DNA from: JANWHF01 sp036276235
Lineage (GTDB): Bacteria > Planctomycetota > Phycisphaerae > Tepidisphaerales > Tepidisphaeraceae
Assembly (NCBI GenBank): GCA_036276235.1
Contig: DATBDZ010000020.1
Span: 1-20,096, forward strand
Length of the DNA stretch: 20,096 bases
Direction of reading: 5' to 3'
This document shows positions 6,577 through 12,142 of this stretch, piece after piece. Both the position numbers and the translations under genes were made by a program. Position 1 is the first letter of the stretch, and each line of letters starts with the position of its first letter. The notes under the pieces were generated by a model, which worked only from the letters and a program-made list of their open reading frames with translations, had not been told where the DNA came from and searched no databases.

Positions 6577-7488
6577 ATGAGCAAAAAAGAGATATGGATT
6601 CATTTTCCATACGGCATCGGCGACATGGTAATGCTGACGGGTTCCATGCGGTCGATTTTTGACGCCTACCCGAATGAATACAGCTTTTGCATCAACTGCA
6701 CGCCGGGCCGGGAGGCTGTTTTTGAAAACCTTCCCGACGTGCGCACTGGAATGAGCGATAGCTCTGATTTTGGCGGCCAAATATTTTACGACAGCCGCGC
6801 CACTACCCACGTCATCGAAATCTATCTACGCCAAATCTGCGATCTGATCCGCCGGCCAGTACCGCCGGCTCACGCGCGCGGATGGCTGATTTTGAGCGAT
6901 GAAGAGACTGAGCTGCCCGCGCCGGTGGCCGGCCAATATTGGGTGATGAATTGCAGCCACAGAAACGACGCAACCACAAAAGCATGGCCTGCCGAGAATT
7001 GGCAACGCGTGGTCGATGAGACGCGGGCAACCTTTGTGCGGATCGGCGGCAAATCAGACCTTCACCCTCAGATCAACGGCGTGCGCGACCTGGTGAAAAG
7101 GACAACCCTGCGGGAATTGATCGCAATAGTGCGTCACCCCAACTGCATCGGCGTTGTCTCTGGCGACACTGGCGTTATGCACATCGGCGCGGCCTTTGAA
7201 AAACGGCTGGTGACGGTTGCCGGCGATCGCACGCTCGCCTCGTGGATCCGCTATCCCGACCACCATTGGCTGGCAACTGGTTTGCCGTGCGGATGGTGCA
7301 ACAAGTCGCGCACGTTCCCCATGCCGCCGGATGAACTACCGCCGGGCCCGAGCCGCAACGCAATCAACGTGCTGACGCTGCCGATCGCGATGTGTGACAA
7401 TCACGGCCCTGGCCGCTTCGCCAAGTGTATGAGCGACATAACCGCCGAAATGGTTATCGAGGCGATGGCGAACGCCGGCAAGCTATAA
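6577..7488 (+). CDS. Glycosyltransferase family 9-like (heptosyltransferase-type) protein
   Basis: The 303-residue product has the GT-B pattern of family 9 transferases, which move heptose or related sugars from nucleotide donors. I-W-I-H-F-P-Y-G-I-G-D-M-V-M-L-T-G-S at 6-23 is the N-terminal Rossmann loop. T-T-L-R-E-L-I-A-I-V with G-V-V-S-G-D-T-G-V-M-H-I-G-A-A-F matches the donor-site motif of heptosyltransferases. The C-terminal part is unusual, with P-C-G-W-C and two further cysteines that may bind metal or form disulfides. The substrate is unknown. In a capsid-carrying element it might glycosylate the capsid or modify the host surface against competing phage. Both are inference. It ends convergent to the DUF4145 gene. 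Confidence 0.85.
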   Translation: MSKKEIWIHFPYGIGDMVMLTGSMRSIFDAYPNEYSFCINCTPGREAVFENLPDVRTGMSDSSDFGGQIFYDSRATTHVIEIYLRQICDLIRRPVPPAHARGWLILSDEETELPAPVAGQYWVMNCSHRNDATTKAWPAENWQRVVDETRATFVRIGGKSDLHPQINGVRDLVKRTTLRELIAIVRHPNCIGVVSGDTGVMHIGAAFEKRLVTVAGDRTLASWIRYPDHHWLATGLPCGWCNKSRTFPMPPDELPPGPSRNAINVLTLPIAMCDNHGPGRFAKCMSDITAEMVIEAMANAGKL

Positions 7489-7572
7489 GCACGCTGCCAT
7501 TTCCCTAGACGAACGATTCGCACATCCGCCGGCCCGTTAGCACGTCGGAAAGTAAGCGGCGGGAAAAAGGTC

Positions 7573-8199
7573 TTAAGGTTGATCGCGCCTTGTGATCGCC
7601 GCTTGCTGAGCCGCCGGCACGATAGACGCATAAGTTGCCTGGACGTGCTTTGGTGTCGTAATCATCACTTCCGCGACTAGATTCACCAACCCAAAAAGCT
7701 TGTTGGCCGTCTCCGTGTCATCAGTCAGATGAAGCACGCCCGGATGGACAGCATTGTTTCCGACAACACGTACCGTATCCATGGCTTGCTGTATTAGTGG
7801 CGGCAGGCCCTTTCTAACGAGCGCGCCGATATCGTTGTTGATGTTGTCGCCCGGCTCGCCAAGATGCCTGCAGAGTTTTTGAATGCACAGCCGCAACAGC
7901 GCTGCCGCCCCGCGCGGAGAAAACCCCAGGATTTGCCGGGCCTCTTCATAATCTGCCTTTATGTCATCCGGCAAATCCGCGTTGGGATGAGGGGCGCATG
8001 AAGTCAGCGGGAATACCATATTTCCTTCAAACCAGACAGAGAATCCCTCGCAGTGCGTGCAGAACGCGAATTCAAAATTGGGAACGCAGAAACCGCTTCC
8101 GTTCCGATATACGGCGTTACATCCTGTCCACGTTTGCTTAGCGTACGCAGAGCAGTGAGGACAATCGAACGCAGTCCCTTTTAATTTTGGCTCCCTCAT
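7573..8199 (-). CDS. Zinc-ribbon / DUF4145-domain protein
   Basis: From ATG 8197-8199 the protein has 208 residues. Two CxxC pairs near residues 13/16 and 47/50 form an N-terminal zinc ribbon. Residues about 87-175 match DUF4145: E-E-A-R-Q-I-L-G-F-S-P-R-G-A-A-A-L-L-R-L-C-I-Q, later G-N-N-A-V-H-P-G. DUF4145 domains are often fused to or placed near restriction or defence proteins, and their biochemistry is poorly known. The frame is open to a TTG at 8233-8235, so the start is uncertain. It runs against the element's main direction and follows the RHH gene by about 75 bp, suggesting an operon. A role as prophage-state cargo, perhaps defence, is inference. Confidence 0.8.
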   Translation of the reverse strand: MREPKLKGTAFDCPHCSAYAKQTWTGCNAVYRNGSGFCVPNFEFAFCTHCEGFSVWFEGNMVFPLTSCAPHPNADLPDDIKADYEEARQILGFSPRGAAALLRLCIQKLCRHLGEPGDNINNDIGALVRKGLPPLIQQAMDTVRVVGNNAVHPGVLHLTDDTETANKLFGLVNLVAEVMITTPKHVQATYASIVPAAQQAAITRRDQP

Positions 8200-8272
8200 A
8201 GCCACAATAATAGGCGGCCCCTTACATTGCAGCAACTTTCCAGGCCGATCCGCCGGCCGGCGCGGGAACGCT

Positions 8273-8461
8273 CTAGGATTTCATCGCTAGTTCAATCGCA
8301 GCGCGGGCCGCATCGCTCATTGATGGATACTTCCCCGATTTTTGAAACTTCCTCAGCCAGTCGGCCATTTCCGGCGCGACTGCAAATCTAACCACGCCGC
8401 CGGTATACCTTCCGGTTCCGGCCGGCCTTCCCCTGCCTTTTTGCACAATCCCTTTAGCCAC
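8273..8461 (-). CDS. Small ribbon-helix-helix regulator (candidate element repressor)
   Basis: The 62-residue protein starts at GTG 8459-8461. A basic arm (K-G-R-G-R-P-A-G-T-G-R) is followed by the strand G-V-V-R-F-A-V, then a helix E-M-A-D-W-L-R-K-F and a second helix S-M-S-D-A-A-R-A-A-I-E-L-A-M. This is the order of the CopG/Arc-type fold that binds DNA as a dimer. It faces a divergent rightward gene set across a 187-bp region with 11-bp direct repeats, the usual place for an autoregulated phage-type switch. A -10-like TACACT ends only 6 nt before the GTG and no ribosome site is seen, so the mRNA may be leaderless. The repressor role is inferred. Confidence 0.65.
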   Translation of the reverse strand: MAKGIVQKGRGRPAGTGRYTGGVVRFAVAPEMADWLRKFQKSGKYPSMSDAARAAIELAMKS

Positions 8462-8648
8462 GCCGCAAGTGTAGTTTTCCGGCCGGCATTTTCAACGCCA
8501 AAAGAAAAACCGGAAAAATCCTCTTGATTTAACGCGCCAAAAGAATAGCTTATCTTTAGCGCCGCTGAACGTCAGCGACCAAAACGAAGCAGCCCGGCAA
8601 GGTGATTCTTGGCGGAAAGACCTTGCCGGGCCTTTTGGAGGCGCAAAT
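8462..8648. promoter_or_regulatory. Divergent control region with candidate promoters and operators
   Basis: Leftward: TTGAAA (minus strand, 8490-8495), a 16-bp spacer and TACACT (8468-8473), just before the RHH gene. Rightward: a weaker TTAACG (8528-8533), a 17-bp spacer and TATCTT (8551-8556). An 11-bp direct repeat, cgccaaaagaa, occurs at 8496-8506, touching the leftward -35, and at 8535-8545, inside the rightward spacer. An inverted pair ttttccgg/ccggaaaa lies at 8475-8482 and 8510-8517, the first copy inside the leftward spacer. The positions fit operators that could act on both promoters. The promoters are eye-matched to sigma-70 consensus, not proven. Confidence 0.45.
8592..8636 (+). 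terminator. Terminator-like hairpin in the leader of the rightward genes (possible attenuator)
   Basis: A perfect 11-bp stem, gcccggcaagg (8592-8602) and ccttgccgggc (8621-8631), has an 18-nt loop and is followed by TTTT (8633-8636). The ribosome site GGAGG (8637-8641) comes at once after it. No plus-strand gene lies upstream in the element after the GT9 gene at 7488, so the hairpin sits in a 5' leader, where it could act as an attenuator. Confidence 0.7.
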
Positions 8649-8945
8649 ATGCGCAAAAGCTCAAAGTCTGTCAAGGCAAAACGCGACAAGTGGGTTGATC
8701 TGGACGGCGAAAACATGGAAGGCGAGACGATGGGGATCCGAGTCCCACCGGCCTACAAGCGAAAGCCCGTTGTCGTTCGCCCTGGCATGATGGTCATGCC
8801 GCCGTTTAGCGATGAAGCCGTTGTCGTGGCCGTGTTCCCCGATCTGGTCGTGTTCCGGTTTGAAAACGGCAAGTTCGACGCCGCGCGGCCGGCCGAGTTG
8901 TTCGGAGCGGGCCTAACAACCGGCCCGGCAAAAAAAATTCGGTAG
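8649..8945 (+). CDS. Hypothetical protein, first gene of the rightward set
   Basis: The 98-residue product is not recognised. The N-terminus is basic (M-R-K-S-S-K-S-V-K-A-K-R-D-K). The middle contains a Pro-rich segment R-K-P-V-V-V-R-P-G-M-M-V-M-P-P and a beta-like A-V-V-V-A-V-F-P-D-L-V-V-F-R-F, which suggests a small SH3-like or nucleic-acid-binding barrel (inference). GGAGG at 8637-8641, 7 nt from the ATG, supports the start. It is the first gene right of the divergent control region and so a candidate early gene of the excision programme. Confidence 0.7.
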   Translation: MRKSSKSVKAKRDKWVDLDGENMEGETMGIRVPPAYKRKPVVVRPGMMVMPPFSDEAVVVAVFPDLVVFRFENGKFDAARPAELFGAGLTTGPAKKIR

Positions 8946-8984
8946 TAGCGCCGTCATTTTCTGGACGTTTCCTTATAGTGGTGC

Positions 8985-9191
8985 ATGAAACCGAACACAG
9001 ACGAACAATCAATGCTTGTGACGCGGGAAGAATTAGCCCGTCGATGGTCTTGCACGTCCCGGCACATCGACAACCTTGTCACGCGCGGCGAGATCGCAAC
9101 CACACGCATCGGCCGCCTCGTGCGTTTTTCCCCGGATGAAATCGAGCGATACATCGCCGAGCAGACAAAGGCGACGGAGCATGCCAAGTGA
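8985..9191 (+). CDS. Second excisionase-like HTH DNA-binding protein
   Basis: The 68-residue product has the same winged-helix excisionase fold as the protein at 1695: L-V-T-R-E-E-L-A-R-R-W at 11-21, S-C-T-S-R-H-I-D-N-L-V at 22-32, wing T-T-R-I-G-R-L-V-R-F at 39-48, then D-E-I-E-R-Y-I. It lies in the same operon as the integrase, a common place for a recombination directionality factor. The stop codon overlaps the next start (GTGA at 9188-9191). No strong ribosome site precedes the ATG. Which of the two HTH proteins directs excision cannot be told from sequence. Confidence 0.8.
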   Translation: MKPNTDEQSMLVTREELARRWSCTSRHIDNLVTRGEIATTRIGRLVRFSPDEIERYIAEQTKATEHAK

Positions 9192-9484
9192 GAGTAAGTA
9201 CGGCCGATTTCATGGAGTTCGTGCGGCTCCGCAAGGGCGTCCCTCTCAAAACGGGCACCAATGAGCTTTACGAGGAAACGGCGTTCAATTTCTTCAAGCT
9301 CATTGTGCGGCGCTATCCGCCGGGGCATGGCGCCCACGATCAGGCCCGCAAGCTCGGCAAGGACGTGACGCGGGCCTACATGCAGTTTCACGACGCCCAC
9401 AAGTTCGACGAACTTAATCAAGAATGCTGGAAGGCAATCGGGGCAATGGTTGAGTACCTCGACCAGCAGGGATTGAAACACTAA
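9188..9484 (+). CDS. Hypothetical protein, coupled to the HTH gene
   Basis: The 98-residue, largely helical product has no family I recognise. It starts at GTG 9188, overlapping the HTH stop by 4 bp, which indicates translational coupling. The sequence is rich in aromatic and charged residues (F-M-E-F-V-R-L-R-K-G, F-N-F-F-K-L-I-V-R-R-Y-P-P-G, A-Y-M-Q-F-H-D-A-H-K-F). No membrane segment, metal site or DNA-binding motif stands out. Confidence 0.7.
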   Translation: MRVSTADFMEFVRLRKGVPLKTGTNELYEETAFNFFKLIVRRYPPGHGAHDQARKLGKDVTRAYMQFHDAHKFDELNQECWKAIGAMVEYLDQQGLKH

Positions 9485-9486
9485 CA

Positions 9487-9500
9487 GCGGCAAAAGCCGC
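9487..9500 (+). other. Small hairpin ahead of a ribosome site
   Basis: The sequence gcggcaaaagccgc forms a 5-bp stem with a 4-A loop, 2 nt after the upstream stop codon and directly before AAGGA (9501-9505). It sits between two coupled small genes and could tune reinitiation at the next start. Confidence 0.4.
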
Positions 9501-9511
9501 AAGGAATGCAA

Positions 9512-9919
9512 ATGTCAGACATTGGACTTATTCGAGCTACCCAGCGACTCGGCGGCGCATCTGGTTTCGGGTTCACATGGACGCACGAGCTTGTGCCGAT
9601 CCAGCCGTGCGAATTCAACGGCCTTCCAGATGAAGCACAGGAGCGGATCATCTTGGCATGTGGCGACCTTGATCTTTTTAGTGTGGAAGGATTCGCGATT
9701 AAGTGGCCGAAAGTGGACCCGACCGATGCCAGCTTGATGCAGACGCTTCTGACGGGAATGAACGCCGGCATATTCCGTGTCGGCGAGGGATCGGACGGAC
9801 ACAGGAGCGGCATCTTTGCCAGCATCAAGTCACTCCCGCCGGCTTTGCGGCAATCACTCATTGACGGCGGCGAAAGCGCGTCCGAAATCGACGCGGCTGT
9901 TGCAGCGACGGCCGTCTAA
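9512..9919 (+). CDS. Hypothetical protein upstream of the integrase
   Basis: The 135-residue product is not recognised. AAGGA at 9501-9505 is spaced 6 nt from ATG 9512. The ATG at 9506 is also in frame but too close to that site. The middle reads P-D-E-A-Q-E-R-I-I-L-A-C-G-D-L-D-L-F and the C-terminus has S-L-P-P-A-L-R-Q-S-L-I-D-G-G-E-S-A-S-E-I-D-A-A-V-A-A, a helical, acidic end. It is the last gene before the terminator-like hairpin at 9942-9978 and int, and is probably co-transcribed with the two genes before it. Confidence 0.65.
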   Translation: MSDIGLIRATQRLGGASGFGFTWTHELVPIQPCEFNGLPDEAQERIILACGDLDLFSVEGFAIKWPKVDPTDASLMQTLLTGMNAGIFRVGEGSDGHRSGIFASIKSLPPALRQSLIDGGESASEIDAAVAATAV

Positions 9920-9941
9920 TCGTCCCTTTTGCCCCTTGCCC

Positions 9942-9978
9942 CGGCCGGCGCGAATCACAACCCGCGCCGGCCGTTTTT
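9942..9978 (+). terminator. Intrinsic terminator between the small-gene set and int
   Basis: A perfect 11-bp stem, cggccggcgcg (9942-9952) and cgcgccggccg (9963-9973), has a 10-nt loop and is followed by TTTTT (9974-9978). It lies 18 bp before the int start codon and would limit read-through from the upstream operon into int. Confidence 0.9.
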
Positions 9979-9996
9979 CGTTTAGGAACCCCCACC

Positions 9997-11220
9997 ATGG
10001 CCAGCATCAGCGACGATAAAAACGGCCGCCGGCGATTGATGTTTTTCGACACCGCCGGCAATCGCCAAACGATCTACCTGGGCAAAATCCCAAAGGATGA
10101 CGCGCAGGTTTTCAGGATGCACGTAGAGCAAGTAGTTTCCGCGGCGATCCGTGGCAGCGCGCCACCGGATAAAACCAGCCGATGGCTTGCGGACCTTCCC
10201 GACAAGATGCGCAATAAGCTGGCCAAGTACGGCGTCGGCACCGCCCGGCAATCGAGCGAGCTTGGCGCTTTCCTTGACCAGTACATTGCGGCGCGCGTGG
10301 ACGTGAAGAGCGGTACGGCTTTGGTCCTGGGCCACGCGCGCCGCAACCTGATCGATCACTTTGGCAAGGGCAAGCAACTGCGCGCGATCACACCCGGCGA
10401 CGCCGACGCCTGGCGGCTCGCCCTGATCGCCGAAGGCCTGGCCAGCAACACGATCCGGCGGCGAACCGGTGTAGCGCGGCAATTCTTCCGCGCGGCGCAG
10501 CGGGCCAAGCTGGTGGATGACAACCCATTCGCTGATCTTCCGGCCACCGTGCAGGGTAGCACGGCCCGCGATCACTTTGTAAGCCGCGACGATGCTCAGA
10601 AGGTCTTAGACGCCTGTCCGGATGACCAATGGCGTCTCCTCTTCGCCCTGAGCCGCTTCGGCGGCCTGCGATGCCCGTCTGAACATCTGGCATTGAAGTG
10701 GACGGATGTGGATTGGAGGGGCGGCAAGCTGCGCGTGCCGAGTCCCAAAACCGAGCATATCAAGGGCCTTGAGCAACGCATCATTCCCTTGTTCCCAGAG
10801 CTTCGGGCGCCGCTGGCGAAAGTGTTAGAGCAAAGCCGCGGCGGGCTCGATGAACCGATCATCACCCGGTACCGTGACACCAACTGCAATCTACGCACGC
10901 AACTTTTCAAGATCATCAGACGCGCCGGCTTGACGCCCTGGCCGAAGCTTTTCCAAAATCTGCGATCGACGCGCGAGATTGAATTGTGCAACGAACACCC
11001 CGAACACGTCGTAGCGCAATGGATCGGCCACACGTCGGCGGTAGCAAGAAAACACTACTTGCGAGCAACAGAAGATCACTTCCAAAAAGCAGCGCAAAAC
11101 ACAACGCAGAAGGTAGGCGAAACTAGGGAAATCGAGACGAATGGAGTCGCAGCAACACAGCTAAAACAAGCGGATTCGCACGATATCCAGCATATTCCAC
11201 AGTCCCAGCCGGCTCATTGA
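9997..11220 (+). CDS. int: Tyrosine recombinase (integrase) whose stop codon lies in attR
   Basis: The 407-residue protein cuts and joins DNA at the att core. Residues about 88-180 match the SAM-like core-binding domain. The catalytic domain has Arg225 (G-G-L-R-C-P-S-E), Lys251 (S-P-K-T-E), Arg323 (F-Q-N-L-R-S-T-R-E), His345 (W-I-G-H-T) and nucleophile Tyr354 (R-K-H-Y-L). The usual HxxR histidine is Gln320. After Tyr354 a hydrophilic tail of about 50 residues ends P-Q-S-Q-P-A-H, translated from the tRNA-derived att core. The TGA stop uses T11218 of the core and GA of the host. In the rejoined circle the frame extends 45 codons into 1431-1565. No clear Shine-Dalgarno is seen before ATG 9997. 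Confidence 0.95.
   Translation: MASISDDKNGRRRLMFFDTAGNRQTIYLGKIPKDDAQVFRMHVEQVVSAAIRGSAPPDKTSRWLADLPDKMRNKLAKYGVGTARQSSELGAFLDQYIAARVDVKSGTALVLGHARRNLIDHFGKGKQLRAITPGDADAWRLALIAEGLASNTIRRRTGVARQFFRAAQRAKLVDDNPFADLPATVQGSTARDHFVSRDDAQKVLDACPDDQWRLLFALSRFGGLRCPSEHLALKWTDVDWRGGKLRVPSPKTEHIKGLEQRIIPLFPELRAPLAKVLEQSRGGLDEPIITRYRDTNCNLRTQLFKIIRRAGLTPWPKLFQNLRSTREIELCNEHPEHVVAQWIGHTSAVARKHYLRATEDHFQKAAQNTTQKVGETREIETNGVAATQLKQADSHDIQHIPQSQPAH
11201..11218. repeat. attR core (18 bp)
   Basis: This is an exact copy of 1414-1431. Upstream is the int coding sequence, and downstream is host DNA leading after 22 bp into the end of the PilZ/J-domain gene. The core encodes the last residues of the integrated form of Int and supplies the first base of its stop codon. 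Confidence 0.93.
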
Positions 11221-11240
11221 ATTCTGGTTCGATTGATAGG

Positions 11241-11876
11241 TCAGGCCGCGGCGGGCGTGATGCCGCGCTTGATGTCGTACTGGCGGCGGCGTTCGGGGTC
11301 GCGGAGGACGCGATACGCCTCGGAGATCGCCTGGAACATCAGGACCTGATCGGCCGAGCGACTGGCGTCGGGGTGGCATCGCCGCACGGCTTGGTGGTAG
11401 GCAACTCGAATCTGCTCGTGCGTGGAGGTGGGAGCGATCGCGAGCAGTCCGTAGTAATCGGCAACCGCTTTAAGCTTCGGCATGACAGCGTTCGCCGCGG
11501 CCGATTCCTTCTCCGCCTTGGCTTCTTCGAGCCGCGGGATGAAGCCGAAGCGCGCCAGGTTATGCAGAGCGGCCCGCAGGCCCGGCTTGATCTCGACAAA
11601 CGCCAGGCCGATTTCCGGCCCGCCCGAGCTGCCGCGGCCAATGCGCACCACGCGGCTTTTCAAAGTCACTTGACATTGATCCGACTTGAGGACAACCGAA
11701 ACCAGTTGGCCGACCCCCACATTCACTTTCTTGGAAGGCCGCACGCGCACGCCGCTGCCGGATAGATCCACCACCTCGCCCAGATTGGAGGTGAGCACGT
11801 CGGTGGTAAATCGTTCCTCCGACCGCTTACTGCGGCGGCGGGTGACTTTGCGAGCCTTGGTCAGGAAACTCCACAC
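11241..11876 (-). CDS. PilZ domain fused to a C-terminal J domain
   Basis: Numbered from GTG 11874-11876 (211 residues), the N-terminal half is a PilZ c-di-GMP receptor domain: R-S-E-E-R (RxxxR) at 18-22 and D-L-S-G-S-G (DxSxxG) at 37-42, both complete. A linker follows, and residues about 140-203 form a J domain with H-P-D at 168-170 and a C-terminal F-Q-A-I-S-E-A-Y-R-V-L-R-D-P. J domains stimulate DnaK ATPase, so the protein may tie a c-di-GMP signal to chaperone action (inference). The frame is open to TTG 11979-11981, but that extension runs through low-complexity DNA. GTG 11876, with AAAGG just upstream, seems better. It is a host gene, tail-to-tail with the att site. Confidence 0.85.
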   Translation of the reverse strand: MWSFLTKARKVTRRRSKRSEERFTTDVLTSNLGEVVDLSGSGVRVRPSKKVNVGVGQLVSVVLKSDQCQVTLKSRVVRIGRGSSGGPEIGLAFVEIKPGLRAALHNLARFGFIPRLEEAKAEKESAAANAVMPKLKAVADYYGLLAIAPTSTHEQIRVAYHQAVRRCHPDASRSADQVLMFQAISEAYRVLRDPERRRQYDIKRGITPAAA

Positions 11877-11956
11877 ATCCCTTTTTTCGGAACCATTGGG
11901 TAAATGCTTTAGTTGGATTATTTGCCAGTGAGCGTCGGAGGACCGAGAAAAAAGGC

Positions 11957-12075
11957 CCGGGAGGATTGGGATTACGATCAAGATTATGATTAGGAATGAG
12001 ATTAAGACGAAGAGAAAGATTAAGAGCAGGAAGGCGGCCGCCGCCCGAACGCGATCCTATTCCTCATCCTAATCC
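11957..12075. repeat. Low-complexity GATTA-type repeat region
   Basis: The plus strand has degenerate repeats of gatta/attaaga from about 11960 to 12025, then a GC-rich spacer, then the roughly complementary atcctattcctcatcctaat near 12053-12072. The two flanks could pair imperfectly. No gene is supported between the PilZ/J-domain start and the AbrB-like gene. Confidence 0.5.
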
Positions 12076-12142
12076 GGCGTTGGTTCGCGTCGCGATAACG
12101 AGGCGTCAAACCCCTGCAGCAGGTCCAATAGCTCATCCAAAA

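Larger units (their letters stand above)
1414..11218. mobile_element. 9.8-kb integrated satellite-like element in tRNA-Lys
   Basis: Perfect 18-bp repeats (1414-1431 and 11201-11218) bound a block with a phage-type gene set: excisionase-like HTH, primase-polymerase/helicase, HK97 capsid, GT9-like glycosyltransferase, RHH regulator, second excisionase-like HTH and tyrosine integrase. The left repeat is the 3' end of tRNA-Lys, a classical target for tyrosine recombinases, and the integrase lies against the right repeat. No terminase, portal, protease, tail, holin or lysin gene is visible, so it is not a complete prophage. Replication and capsid genes with integration functions resemble phage satellites (P4/PICI-like). 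This class assignment is inference, and no helper phage is visible in the window. Confidence 0.88.

Noticed and set aside
1414..11218. Complete, self-sufficient temperate prophage
   Set aside because: Terminase, portal, protease, tail and lysis genes are absent and the size is under 10 kb.
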